A DNA stretch of 64,000 bases from DAOMFB01 sp963721385 (GCA_963721385.1 CAVRJB010000004.1:124001-188000); one strand, 5' to 3'. Positions 26,716-35,133 are shown, numbered from the stretch's first letter. A program made the numbers and translations. The notes: generated from the letters alone by a model not told the origin.

Positions 26716-27183
26716 ATGCGAACGCGAAGCTTCTTCCTGATCCTCCTCGCGGTCGTCGTTGCTTCGCCCGCGCTCCGAGCGGCGGCCGCGCCGGCCGGCG
26801 AACCCATCGACGCGTCGAAGATGAAGAGCGCCGAGATCCACAACCTCCTCGCGACAAAGCCTGACGACACGCTCGTGAAGCTGGGCGACAAGACGTATAC
26901 GGTCGGTCAGATGAAGGCGCACGAGCAGAAGCTGAAGACGCATCAGCGGGCCGCGTACAAGCCGCCAGCGCCGGTGCGCGTGAAGCCGGCCGGCGTCGAG
27001 AGCGGGAATCAGAAAGTCGTGTCGCACGTCTCCCAGGTCAACGGCGACTCGAACGCCGCACACCAGGCGAAGCTCAGGGACGAGGCGTGGGACCTCAACC
27101 AGAAGCTCAAGACCGCCTCACCCACAGAGAAGGCGCAGATCCAGAAGCGGCTCGCGCAGATCAACGGCGAATTGAAGCACTAG
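26716..27183 (+). CDS. Small secreted protein, helical and basic
   Basis: A 155-residue exported protein of unknown family. The signal peptide ends near RAAAAPAG; the mature part contains short charged helices (KMKSAEIHNLL; VGQMKAHEQKLK) separated by a Pro/Val-rich stretch (KPPAPVRVKP) and a C-terminal predicted helix (AKLRDEAWDLNQKL...EKAQIQKRLAQINGEL) that could form a coiled coil. It starts 12 bases after the IPT protein gene, with AGGAGCC before the ATG, so the two are probably co-transcribed and may act together at the surface. The stop overlaps the convergent ABC-permease stop. Confidence 0.75.
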   Translation: MRTRSFFLILLAVVVASPALRAAAAPAGEPIDASKMKSAEIHNLLATKPDDTLVKLGDKTYTVGQMKAHEQKLKTHQRAAYKPPAPVRVKPAGVESGNQKVVSHVSQVNGDSNAAHQAKLRDEAWDLNQKLKTASPTEKAQIQKRLAQINGELKH

Positions 27184-28505
27184 TCCGACATTCGCGCCCA
27201 GCGGACGATCTCGGGGAGCGTCGGCTTCTTGCCGTACATCAGGATGCCGACCCGGTAGACGCGCCCCGCGAACCACGCGACGCCCCAGATCGTCAGGAGA
27301 AGCAGCGTCAGAGACAGCGCGATCTGCCAGAGCGGCGGCGTCTGGACCGTGATCCGCATGAACATGATCAGCGGCGCCGTGAAGGGGACGATCGACAGGA
27401 CCGTCGCGAGGGTCCCGTCGGGGCTGTTGAACGCGAAGAACCAGGTCGTCGCCGCGAGGATCAGGAAGGTCATCGGGATCATGATGAACTGCTGCGCCTC
27501 GGCTTCGGTGTTGAAGGGGGCGGCGAGCGCCGCGTAGAGCGAGGCGTAGAGGAAATAGCCGAGGACGAAGAAGAGGACGAAGGCGCCGATGACGTGGAGC
27601 GGGAGGCGCGGCGCGTCGACGAACCCGATCATCGCCATCGCGGCCGGCGCGGAAAGGACGAGGGCGAGCGACGCCCAGACGGCGTACTGCGTCAGGCCGG
27701 CGAGGCCGATGCCGAGGATCTTCCCGAGCATGAGCGTCGTGGGCCGGACCGACGAGATGACGACCTCGACGATCCGGTTGTTCTTCTCCTCGATGACGCC
27801 CCGCATGACGGCGCCCCCCCACGCGAAGAGCGAGCCGTAGATGAGGAAGAAGAGGATCGCCGAGACCGCGAGGCTGAATCCGACGTTCTTCCCTGTCTCG
27901 CCGGTCTCCACGTCCTTCGCCTCGCGGACGTCGAGCTCCGCCCGGATGCGCGCGGCGTCATAGACGGCGGGGTCCACCCCCTTGTCCTTCAGCCGTTCCT
28001 TCGTGACCGCGCGCGAGAGCCAGCCCATGATCTGCTCACGCATGATGAAGTCCGACTTGACGGACTTGGCCCGGTACTCGGCCGTCCCTTTCTCGAGGGT
28101 CTTTCCGTCGAGCAGCATCCAGGCCTTCAGCTTCTCCGCCTGGACCTCGGCGTTCAGCTTCTTCCGGACGTCAGAGAGGGTCTCGGGCGTCGCGTCGACC
28201 TTCGAGAACTCCAGCGCCTCGCGCACCTTCACGGCCGCCTTTGCGGGGGCCCCCTCCGCCGCCTTCGCCTTCTCGTCGCCTGCGGCGCGGGCGCGCTTCT
28301 CCGCGACGAGCGAGTCGTAGAGGCGGCCCGTCAGGTCGACGACGGCGATCTTCCCCTTCGCGTCGAGGGAGCGGTTCAGGAGGACCTGAATGCCGACGAT
28401 GCCGAGGCCGATGGAAGGAACGAGAATCGTCGCGATCCAGAAGGCCCGTCGAGTGACCTGCTGGAGGAACTCGCGGCGCATGATGATCAGGAGCTTGGGG
28501 TCCAT
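27180..28505 (-). CDS. ABC-2 exporter permease, NatB-like
   Basis: Membrane subunit of an ABC exporter of the ABC-2/NatB type. The 441-residue protein has an N-terminal helix (AFWIATILVPSIGLGIVGIQ), a large extracytoplasmic domain of about 190 residues and then five to six C-terminal helices (SLAVSAILFFLIYGSLFAW; YAVWASLALVLSAPAAMAMIG). The EEKNNRIVEVVISSVRP motif between helices is characteristic of the family. It lies 9 bases downstream of the ATPase gene on the same strand, forming a two-gene operon. NatAB exports Na+ in Bacillus, but related exporters carry other substrates, so the substrate here is not assigned. Confidence 0.87.
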   Translation of the reverse strand: MDPKLLIIMRREFLQQVTRRAFWIATILVPSIGLGIVGIQVLLNRSLDAKGKIAVVDLTGRLYDSLVAEKRARAAGDEKAKAAEGAPAKAAVKVREALEFSKVDATPETLSDVRKKLNAEVQAEKLKAWMLLDGKTLEKGTAEYRAKSVKSDFIMREQIMGWLSRAVTKERLKDKGVDPAVYDAARIRAELDVREAKDVETGETGKNVGFSLAVSAILFFLIYGSLFAWGGAVMRGVIEEKNNRIVEVVISSVRPTTLMLGKILGIGLAGLTQYAVWASLALVLSAPAAMAMIGFVDAPRLPLHVIGAFVLFFVLGYFLYASLYAALAAPFNTEAEAQQFIMIPMTFLILAATTWFFAFNSPDGTLATVLSIVPFTAPLIMFMRITVQTPPLWQIALSLTLLLLTIWGVAWFAGRVYRVGILMYGKKPTLPEIVRWARMSD

Positions 28506-28514
28506 CGGGGTCTC

Positions 28515-29297
28515 CTACCGCAGCTCTTCGGCGGTGGGGGCGGAGAAGCCCGATTCCTGGACCGCCTTGATGAAGATCTTCTCGAGCTCGGGCTCGGGCT
28601 CGACCGGAGGGGGAAGCGGGACCTTTCCGAGATAGGCGTGCTTGATCTCGCGGACCGTCCCGTCGAGGAGCTTCTTCGACCGGTAGAGCAGGCAGATCCG
28701 CTCGCAGAGCCGCTCGGCCTGCTCGAGGACGTGCGTCGAGAAGACGACCGTCTTTCCCTGCCGCTTGAACTCCTGAAAGAAGTCCTTCACGAGGATGACG
28801 TTGATCGGGTCGAGCCCCGAGAACGGCTCGTCCAGGATCAGGATCTCCGGGTCGTGGACGATCGTCCCGAGGAACTGGACCTTCTGCTGCATCCCCTTCG
28901 ACAGCTCCTCGGTCTTTTTCTGGAGCCACGGCCGGAGGTCCATCGAGTCGATCCAGGGAGAGAGGCGCTTCATCGCGGTCGCGCGGTCGACCCCCTTGAT
29001 CGCCGCGAAGAAGAGGAGCTGGTCGACGACCTTCATCTTCCGGTAGAGGCCGCGTTCCTCGGGGAGGTACCCGATCTTCTCCTGCAGCGCCTCGCTCATC
29101 GGCTGGCCGAGAACGGTCACGGTTCCGTCGTCGGGCTTCGTGATGTTCATGATCATCCGGAGCGTCGTCGTCTTCCCGGCGCCGTTCGGGCCGATGAGCC
29201 CGAACGTGACTCCCTTCGGAACGGCGAGGTCGAGCCGGTCGACGGCGGTGAACTTCCCGAAACGCTTGACGACGCCGTGCAGCTCGATGGCGTTCAT
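28515..29297 (-). CDS. ABC exporter ATPase, NatA-like
   Basis: Nucleotide-binding subunit of the exporter formed with the next gene. The 260-residue protein has a Walker A motif GPNGAGKTTTLRM (residues 37-49), a Q-loop (GYLPEERGLY), an atypical signature (LSKGMQQKVQFLG) with SKGMQ in place of SGGQ, a Walker B (ILDEPFSGLDP) and an H-loop (STHVLEQ). The SKGMQ variant is frequent in NatA/CcmA-like exporter ATPases. The C-terminal 60 residues after the H-loop are typical of the DUF4162-like extension. The start ATG at 29297 is preceded by GGGAACCTC. Confidence 0.92.
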   Translation of the reverse strand: MNAIELHGVVKRFGKFTAVDRLDLAVPKGVTFGLIGPNGAGKTTTLRMIMNITKPDDGTVTVLGQPMSEALQEKIGYLPEERGLYRKMKVVDQLLFFAAIKGVDRATAMKRLSPWIDSMDLRPWLQKKTEELSKGMQQKVQFLGTIVHDPEILILDEPFSGLDPINVILVKDFFQEFKRQGKTVVFSTHVLEQAERLCERICLLYRSKKLLDGTVREIKHAYLGKVPLPPPVEPEPELEKIFIKAVQESGFSAPTAEELR

Positions 29298-29437
29298 GAC
29301 GAGAGGTTCCCTTTCACGCGTGGAGGCTCATACGCAGGGGATGAAAGCCGGGTTTAGGCCCGGCCGCGGCCCGCTCCCCCCGACTTGAAAGCCGGCGCCG
29401 TCTCGGCTACGCTCCGCGGTCCTGCGCGATCTCGCGT

Positions 29438-29515
29438 GCGCCCATAGCTCAACTGGATCAGAGCGTTTGACTACGGATCAAAAGGTTGCGGGTTCGACTC
29501 CTGCTGGGCGCACCA
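29438..29515 (+). tRNA. tRNA-Arg (ACG anticodon)
   Basis: 78-nt cloverleaf with encoded CCA. The acceptor stem GCGCCCA pairs with TGGGCGC; the anticodon loop CTACGGA gives ACG (inosine-modified, reads CGN). The T-arm is GCGGGTTCGACTCCTGC. It lies at the left edge of the accessory region. Confidence 0.97.
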
Positions 29516-29572
29516 TCATCTTCCTGGGGAATTCGGGCGCTTTCGTCGCGATGGCGGCTTCGAGGAGGGTCC

Positions 29573-29953
29573 TCAAAACCGCCTCCGCTCGCCCGAGGGC
29601 GTTCTGACACGCCGGGACCGGCCCACGCGCAGCTTCTTGTCGTGGTACTCCGCGATGGCCTCCTTGAGGAAGGCGATCCCTTCCGGCGACGTGGCGAACC
29701 GAAGCGCCTCCTCGGGGGACAGCATGAGCGCCTGCCGGTGAACGACGGCCGCCGCGGCCTGCCGCAAGACTTCGCCCAACATCTCAGAGACGCCCAGGGC
29801 ATCAGGGAAGGCGGGACAGCGACCGGCGCCGGCTCTCGCCGCGGATTCGCCGATGCTTTCGACGAGAGCCGGGGAGAGCGACGGGCCGACGACCGCGATG
29901 AAGGAATGGAGCGCGGCGCCGGTCCGGCGCTCTTTGCCCCGGCGTACGTTCAT
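29573..29953 (-). CDS. Hypothetical protein coupled to a 33-residue ORF
   Basis: A 126-residue cytoplasmic protein of unknown family, starting MNVRRGKERRTG with a GGAGGAAAC ribosome-binding site. The N-terminal half contains a hydrophobic stretch (ALHSFIAVVGPSLSPALVESIG), the middle a helix-forming region (SEMLGEVLRQAAAAVVHR), and the C-terminus is strongly basic (KKLRVGRSRRVRTPSGERRR). The start overlaps the stop of a short upstream reading frame (AATGA), so the two are probably translationally coupled. The basic tail suggests nucleic-acid or membrane contact, but this is inference. The stop lies 58 bases after the convergent tRNA-Arg gene. Confidence 0.6.
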   Translation of the reverse strand: MNVRRGKERRTGAALHSFIAVVGPSLSPALVESIGESAARAGAGRCPAFPDALGVSEMLGEVLRQAAAAVVHRQALMLSPEEALRFATSPEGIAFLKEAIAEYHDKKLRVGRSRRVRTPSGERRRF

Positions 29954-30051
29954 TGTTTCCTCCGCTCGCCCGTGAACGGGTTGACATGCGGGAACCGGAC
30001 GACGTTCCGCGCCCCCTCCTGTTCCGCGACGGCGGCCTCGAGGACGCTCAT
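29950..30051 (-). CDS. Possible 33-residue protein
   Basis: ATG at 30051 opens a 33-codon frame, MSVLEAAVAEQEGARNVV then RFPHVNPFTGERRKQ, whose TGA overlaps the ATG of the 126-residue gene. A GAAGAGAG stretch precedes it. The 5' end is acidic and helical, the 3' end basic. Support is limited to the coupled arrangement and clean start. It could be a leader peptide controlling the downstream gene or a small partner protein; it could also be chance. Confidence 0.4.
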   Translation of the reverse strand: MSVLEAAVAEQEGARNVVRFPHVNPFTGERRKQ

Positions 30052-30168
30052 GATTCTCTCTTCGGCGCGGGCATGGTGGCCAGGAGAGGTTAACGCCTCC
30101 GCCGAAACCGGCCGACATGCAAGTTAAGGACACGAAAAGCCGGGAGCGGTCTTCTCCCCGTCGTCAGA

Positions 30169-32610
30169 TCAGTAGAGAAGAGGGATCCTGAAGGCGGTGA
30201 CGAGGAACGGCGCCATCTGCCAGCGGGTGACGTTGCTCGCAGGGCAGTACTTTCCGCCACCGCATCCGGCCGTGACCCCTCCCGCATAGATGTAGTGGAT
30301 GAACTTGCAGCCCCCGTCCGTCGGCAGGACGTCGTTGAAGAGGGAGTTTCCTCCCCCGGTGCAGTTGTACGAGCCGACGGAAGAAACGGTTCCGCTGACG
30401 GGGACCGCAGCTCCCGAACCGGCCATGACCGTGGCCAGGAAGACGGCCATCTGCCAGCGGGTGACGTTTCCGGCGGGGCAGTAATTGCCGCCGCCGCAGC
30501 CTGTCGTGAGCCCCTGCGCATAGATGTAATGGATGAACTTGCAGCCCCCGTCCGTCGGCGGGATGTCGCCAAAGAGCGAATTGCCGCCCGACGTGCAGTC
30601 ATAGGAGCCTACGCTTGGGACAGTCCCGCTCGTCGGCACGGTGCCCGTCGGTCCGACCATGGCCTTGGCCAGGAAGACGGCCATCTGCCAGCGGGTGACA
30701 GCGCTAGCCGCACAGTAATTTCCGCCGCCGCAGCCAGCGGTGATGTTGTTGTGGAGCAGGGTCTCCACGAAGCGGTAAGCGCCGTCGGCGACGAGTACGT
30801 CGGAGAAGCTCCGGCCGACGTGAAGAGCCCAGCTCTTCGCGATCCCGTCGCTCAACGTCTCGAGGAAGGTAGCGTCCCAGTGGGTGGCGGGGCGGGAAGC
30901 CGGGTTCGAGACGGAGAGGCGGTAGGAGGGCCCGCCGGCCGAGAAGCTGTCTGCGGTGGCTCCGGGGGCGATGGTCCCGTATCCGGCAGCGGAGTCGAGG
31001 AGGGAATACGTCGCCCCGCCAGGCCCGGTGAAAGCGGACGCCGTGCCGGTGAGGGCGAGAGGGGAGGCGCCGATGTTCTTCCAGGAGGGGTTGACGAGGA
31101 CCGTCTCGCCGGGCTCGAGGACGCTGTTGACGTTCGAGTTCGTGCCGCCGGAAGCGTGGACATCCTCGACGAGGCCGGCGGGCTCTGCGCCGATGATCAC
31201 GCCACAGGCTGGCCCGGTGCAGCGCTCGTAGGCGCCGATGTCAGCCACTCCCTGGGAAACGCGGTACTCCGTCGCCTGGTGCGGCACATACTGCCGCTGA
31301 AGCAGGTTTGACGGGAAGGCGGCCGCGGGCAAGTCGGTCGCGGCGTCGATGGGTTGGGCACCAGCCACAAGGTGAAAGTCCTGGCCCGCGAGGTTGACGA
31401 ACCCGGGAGAGTCGCCGAGAACGCTCGTGCCGTCGTCGTGGATCGTCCCGGCCAGACCACCGTGGCTCGCCACCCAACCGGGCTTGAGCCAGTTGTGGGA
31501 CAGAAACAGCTCGCCCGTCGCGTCCAGCATCGCCAAAGCCGCGCCGGCAGCGCTGACGTAGACGACGTTGTTACGGACGTCTGCCTGCTCGTCGTTCGTG
31601 GAGAGCCGGAGCAACGTCGTGTTCCCGGCGCGCGTCGACACCACGGTGTTGTTGTAGAAGTAGAGCGTCCCCTTGCGATAGATCGCCTCGTTGCCGCTGT
31701 CGCCGCCGTAGTGGGCGATCTGGCTATTGCCGGCGCCGTCGGGCTCGATCAGGACGTTGCCGTAGACGAAGGTCTGGCGGTAACGCGGATCGTTGACGAC
31801 GACGACCGAGTCCTCGCCGTCCACCAGGTCGAGCTGGCGGTTGCCGGCCTCGATCCAGTTGTAGCGCACCACGAGGCCCGCGGAGCGGTCCTTCAGGTTG
31901 TTGCCGCCAGCGCCTGCGCGGAGAGGCCCGAAGCGATTGCCCTGGAAGACGATCCCCAGAGCGGCGGTGTAGGAGTTGTGCTCATAGATGCTGCCGACGT
32001 TGCCGTTCCCGTGAATGAAGTTGCGCTCGACCCGAACGTCCTGGGTCGCACCGTCGAAGACGCCGACGAACAGCCCGTTCCCAGAGTCGTGCAGGTCACA
32101 GTTCCGGATGACGAGATGTTCCGCCTTCTCGACGTAGATCGCCGCCGCATTGGCCGAGTAAGCCATCACGGACCCGTCGTCGCCCGTGAACGTGTAGCTC
32201 GGGTGGCCCGACCGTATTTCCAGCCCCTCGATCACAACGTAGGCCGGCAGGCCGTCGGGAGGCACGTTGGATCCGCCGATCTTGATCACGCCGCGCTGCT
32301 CGTTCCAGAAGTTGAGCGGCGCCGGCGTCGTGGCGCCGTCCCCGGTGACCACGGGCCTCTCGCCGGCCGGCCCCGCGATGCCCCGCACAACGATGGGCGC
32401 CCACGGTGTACCACGCCTGTTGATGACCCACTTCGTGCGGTAGGGGGCGGAGCGCCAGTGGATCCGGACTTCGTCCCCCGCGGCGAGCTGATGCCACGGG
32501 ACTTGACCAATCTCAGTCAGGGTCTGCCCTGGCCCGACGTCGTAGACCGTCGCCGTCGCGAGGCCTGAGCCAAGACACACGAAAAAGAGGGAAGATGCCA
32601 GCCGCCACAA
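30169..32610 (-). CDS. Secreted parallel beta-helix protein with SLH-like repeats
   Basis: An 813-residue exported protein. After a signal peptide (cleavage near GLATATVYD) comes a right-handed parallel beta-helix domain (about residues 45-450) with repeated asparagine-ladder strands (IEGLEIRSG, VIRNCDLHDSGNGLF, RVERNFIHGNG, VVRYNWIEAGN), typical of pectate-lyase-like surface enzymes or adhesins. A beta-sandwich linker (residues about 470-600) follows, then three 78-residue SLH-like repeats. No catalytic residues could be assigned. The upstream 32611-33048 stretch has no obvious promoter, though ACAAGGGATCC precedes the ATG. The gene sits in the lower-coding-density accessory zone. Confidence 0.82.
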   Translation of the reverse strand: MWRLASSLFFVCLGSGLATATVYDVGPGQTLTEIGQVPWHQLAAGDEVRIHWRSAPYRTKWVINRRGTPWAPIVVRGIAGPAGERPVVTGDGATTPAPLNFWNEQRGVIKIGGSNVPPDGLPAYVVIEGLEIRSGHPSYTFTGDDGSVMAYSANAAAIYVEKAEHLVIRNCDLHDSGNGLFVGVFDGATQDVRVERNFIHGNGNVGSIYEHNSYTAALGIVFQGNRFGPLRAGAGGNNLKDRSAGLVVRYNWIEAGNRQLDLVDGEDSVVVVNDPRYRQTFVYGNVLIEPDGAGNSQIAHYGGDSGNEAIYRKGTLYFYNNTVVSTRAGNTTLLRLSTNDEQADVRNNVVYVSAAGAALAMLDATGELFLSHNWLKPGWVASHGGLAGTIHDDGTSVLGDSPGFVNLAGQDFHLVAGAQPIDAATDLPAAAFPSNLLQRQYVPHQATEYRVSQGVADIGAYERCTGPACGVIIGAEPAGLVEDVHASGGTNSNVNSVLEPGETVLVNPSWKNIGASPLALTGTASAFTGPGGATYSLLDSAAGYGTIAPGATADSFSAGGPSYRLSVSNPASRPATHWDATFLETLSDGIAKSWALHVGRSFSDVLVADGAYRFVETLLHNNITAGCGGGNYCAASAVTRWQMAVFLAKAMVGPTGTVPTSGTVPSVGSYDCTSGGNSLFGDIPPTDGGCKFIHYIYAQGLTTGCGGGNYCPAGNVTRWQMAVFLATVMAGSGAAVPVSGTVSSVGSYNCTGGGNSLFNDVLPTDGGCKFIHYIYAGGVTAGCGGGKYCPASNVTRWQMAPFLVTAFRIPLLY
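30172..30807 (-). repeat. Three tandem 78-residue SLH-like units with Cys pairs
   Basis: Units begin at residues 602, 680 and 758 of the beta-helix protein. Each has F-x-D-V/I-x-x-x-D-G...ITAGCGGGNYC...VTRWQMAVFLAKA, the layout of S-layer homology domains. Each carries two Cys flanking GGGN(or K)Y, and units 2-3 add a Cys at GGCKFIHYIY. The third unit is truncated after the MAPFL helix. Confidence 0.75.
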
Positions 32611-33048
32611 GGGATCCCTCCGGTCGTCGTACGTTCCTTGTAGCAGTTTGCGCGGCTTCGCTCAGGAGTGCAAGATTGGCACTGGCCGGCGACGCCCAGT
32701 TGAGCGAGGTATCCTCGGGGGACCCGGTCCATGGCGAGAAGGGACGGCCCTGTGCCTCTAACCGCACCTGACTCTCGTACCGCCTCATCTCTCGACCCAG
32801 ACTCCCGCGGCGCAACGCCGTCACCGCAGACGCCTCTTCTTCGGCTCTCGCGGGCAGGCATTTTGGCAACCCACGACGCCCCGCGCAGCGTCACACGCCA
32901 CGCGGGCAGCCGCCGAGGCACCTTCACCGTGCCGACGCCCGGCAGCTCGCGGAGCCGCTCGTATCTCGCTCGGGCTCGCTCTGATGGCGGGAGCCGACCT
33001 CGGCGACACATTCGTGACAACACGACGTCGTTTTCACGAAGCTGAATC
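32611..33048. other. Intergenic stretch without a convincing gene
   Basis: 438 bases between the beta-helix gene and the small membrane protein. Open frames exist on both strands but have codon use and Arg/Ser-rich composition typical of shadows, and none has a good start. A 7-bp inverted repeat (TTCGTGA at 33011-33017 and TCACGAA at 33034-33040) lies 8 bases before the next ATG and may be an operator. Confidence 0.5.
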
Positions 33049-33234
33049 ATGAAAAACATTACGGAGCTCGTGTCGTTCGCACTCGCCGCGCTCATGTTTC
33101 TCTACGCAGGCCTATCACCGGCCCTTGAAGGCCGCCCACTCAATGTCGTCTTCCTCGGCCTCGCCATCCTGTCCGTCATCCTTTTCATCGCCATCTTGAA
33201 GAAGGCCAACCGTGATTCGCGGCCGCGGAGTTAG
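33049..33234 (+). CDS. Small two-helix membrane protein
   Basis: A 61-residue product, unlike shadow frames because it is hydrophobic in two clean blocks: ELVSFALAALMFLYAGLSP (residues 5-23) and NVVFLGLAILSVILFIAIL (residues 32-50), then a basic tail KKANRDSRPRS that would sit in the cytoplasm. No known family recognised. It is followed after 62 bases by another gene on the same strand. Local GC is lower than the window average, which supports a different origin for this spot. A possible operator-like inverted repeat lies just upstream. Confidence 0.65.
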   Translation: MKNITELVSFALAALMFLYAGLSPALEGRPLNVVFLGLAILSVILFIAILKKANRDSRPRS

Positions 33235-33296
33235 TGATTGGTTCCGTGGAATTCCGACCGCTTAGAGTGAGACAGCTGCAAAACGAAGGAGGGCTC

Positions 33297-33689
33297 ATGA
33301 CACGGATTCTGCTGGTCGGCTACGTTCCGGAGACTGTGGATTTCTCCGACCCTGCCTTGCCACCAGGTATGACCGCGGAGAGGGTTCACGCCGGCATTGC
33401 AGTTGCGCTGAAGCAGTTCGCTGAGCGCGGATGGGAGGCCGATCTTGGCTACATCCGGCCGGATGAGACCGCTGGGCCGACAGTTGAGCGTCAATTAGCT
33501 GCCAAGCGCTATGATTGTGTTGTCATCGGAGCCGGGGTCCGCTTGCCGCCCCGGGGCCTTGCATTATTCGAAGCCGTCATCAACGCTGTTCATAAGGCTG
33601 CCCCAGGTTCGGCGATTGCCTTCAATACACGACCCGAGGATAGCGCTGATGCTGCCGCCCGATGGTTGCCGGATGGAGCGGGGCGATAA
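33297..33689 (+). CDS. Hypothetical protein, Rossmann-like
   Basis: A 130-residue cytoplasmic protein of unknown function. It begins MTRILLVGYVPETVDFSDP, an alternating beta-strand pattern, and has a second strand YDCVVIGAGVRLPP (residues about 78-91), so the fold looks like a small flavodoxin- or receiver-like alpha/beta domain. A central segment DLGYIRPDETAGPTVERQLAAKR and a C-terminal NTRPEDSADAAARWL are other clear blocks. The start is the ATG at 33297, preceded by GAAGGAGGGCTC; a longer frame from 33234 lacks a ribosome-binding site. Similar hypothetical proteins exist in unrelated bacteria as far as I recall, consistent with mobility. Confidence 0.72.
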   Translation: MTRILLVGYVPETVDFSDPALPPGMTAERVHAGIAVALKQFAERGWEADLGYIRPDETAGPTVERQLAAKRYDCVVIGAGVRLPPRGLALFEAVINAVHKAAPGSAIAFNTRPEDSADAAARWLPDGAGR

Positions 33690-33837
33690 AGCCGACGTTC
33701 CGTGAACGCTTGGCCTTCGGTCGCCTGACCCGGGGGTGAAGCGGACTCGCTTTCGCTCGCCGCTGAGCGCGAGCAGACGATTTCAGAAGGGACAGGAGCA
33801 CCGATCTTTCCCCTGAAGACGGGTCCTCGGAGGGTGT

Positions 33838-33881
33838 GAGTTCTCCATAGACGGGGAGAGGCCCGCTCCAATGGAGAACTC
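33838..33881. terminator. Inverted repeat between convergent genes
   Basis: GAGTTCTCCAT (33838-33848) and its exact reverse complement (33871-33881) with a 22-base spacer, between two genes that converge on it. There is no T-run on either side. It could act as a bidirectional terminator or be a relic of a mobile element. The whole interval 33690-33920 has no gene. Confidence 0.35.
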
Positions 33882-33920
33882 CAAACCGGATCCGGCTACT
33901 TTTCCGGGGGGCAGGTCACC

Positions 33921-35066
33921 CTACTTGAACGGCGCGATGCCACGCGGGCCGCTCACGGTCAGCGACAGGGTGTAGCTCGAGCTACAGGCGCTGCCGCTGT
34001 TCTTGAGGCTTTCGTAGAGCTTGACCGGATTGAAAGCCGCATTCACGATCGTCTCCAGCGTGCCACCCTTCTTGACGTACATGGAACTCCCCTGAAACGT
34101 CGCGAAGACACGTTTCTGCATCGCGTCGTATTTCGCGCTCCCGCCGTTTCCGACGGCCACCCACTGGACCTGCTGGGTGTCCCACGTCTTCGCGTCGGTC
34201 TCGTTCGTGTAGTTGACGCCATCCACGTCGAACCCGTTGGCGAGAAAGTCGACGCGCCAGCTGTCCGTCATCTGGCTGGGTTGATCAGACACTGCCGGGC
34301 AGAACCCCCCGGGGTACATTTGCGCCCGCGACACCCTGGTGAAGACGGCGCTGGTTGCCGTCGGAGCTGCCGCCCTGGGTCCGGCGACTGAACCGGTAGC
34401 TCGGGTTTTGCCACTCGCCGTCGGCGTGCCACCGGTTTGGGAATAGCTGCCGACGCTGCTGATTTTCGGCGTCCCATAGATGTTGGAATAGTTGCCGACG
34501 GCTTCGGGGGGCATCGCGAGGACGAACTGCGCCCGGGCCGCCTTGAAACTGTGGGTCTCTATCGAGCTGATGACGGGGAAGCCGTTCGGCTTGACGTTCA
34601 CCTTGACGCCGCCAAAGTCCTGCAGCCCGCCGAGCGCAGGTTCAATTTGCGCGCGGATGTTGCTGTCACCCCACGAATCGATCTTCAGCTGTACGGTGGT
34701 GCCACCGCCGCTCAGGTAGGCCTGACCGCTTTTCCCAAAGCCGCAGCCGACGATGTTCAATTGGCTACCCGGCTGGAATACGATGCCCGATTGTGTGCCG
34801 TTGATGTTGCTGATGCGTGGCGTGGCGTTCGAGACGCAGGCGGCATCAGGATTGAGCTGGGCCACGCCGCCACCCTGCGGGGGCGGCGTGGGTAGCTTCT
34901 GAGCGGGGGCGACGACGGTCGCCGGCGTGGCGGTGGGCGGGGGTGGAGCACGCTTTACGACCTGCGCCGCAGCAGGCGTGAACGCGGCGCCGAGCAGCAA
35001 GAACGCCATGGTTCCTCGGGTGGCCACTCGGCAGTCGTTCGTCCGGCCCATGATGGCGCTCCTCAT
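33921..35066 (-). CDS. Secreted IPT/TIG-like protein, paralogue-type of 25327-26703
   Basis: A 381-residue exported protein. A signal peptide (cleavage near TPAAAQVVK) and a Pro-rich linker lead to an IPT/TIG-like domain (TPRISNINGTQSGIVFQPGSQLNIVGCGFGKSG, residues split around 82-115) with strands VQLKIDSWGDSNIRAQI. The C-terminal part contains W and Cys residues and ends YTLSLTVSGPRGIAPFK, echoing the end of the other IPT protein (YNIHMLITGPAGVPYN). The N-terminus may be MRSAI at 35066 or MGRTN six residues later. Function is unknown. It and the BLUF gene are on the same strand, 67 bases apart. Confidence 0.72.
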   Translation of the reverse strand: MRSAIMGRTNDCRVATRGTMAFLLLGAAFTPAAAQVVKRAPPPPTATPATVVAPAQKLPTPPPQGGGVAQLNPDAACVSNATPRISNINGTQSGIVFQPGSQLNIVGCGFGKSGQAYLSGGGTTVQLKIDSWGDSNIRAQIEPALGGLQDFGGVKVNVKPNGFPVISSIETHSFKAARAQFVLAMPPEAVGNYSNIYGTPKISSVGSYSQTGGTPTASGKTRATGSVAGPRAAAPTATSAVFTRVSRAQMYPGGFCPAVSDQPSQMTDSWRVDFLANGFDVDGVNYTNETDAKTWDTQQVQWVAVGNGGSAKYDAMQKRVFATFQGSSMYVKKGGTLETIVNAAFNPVKLYESLKNSGSACSSSYTLSLTVSGPRGIAPFK

Positions 35067-35133
35067 GGTTGTTCAGTGAATATTGGGACGACAATCAGTC
35101 TGATTCGACAAAGTACCACGAATGAGAGTCCGC

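Noticed and set aside
27087..29357. 756-codon rightward frame over the ABC exporter genes
   Set aside because: Mirrors the permease and ATPase genes on the other strand; no domain or start signal.
32517..33095. 192-codon leftward frame over the gap after the beta-helix gene
   Set aside because: Arg/Pro/Ser-rich composition, overlap with the start of the beta-helix gene and no recognisable motif.
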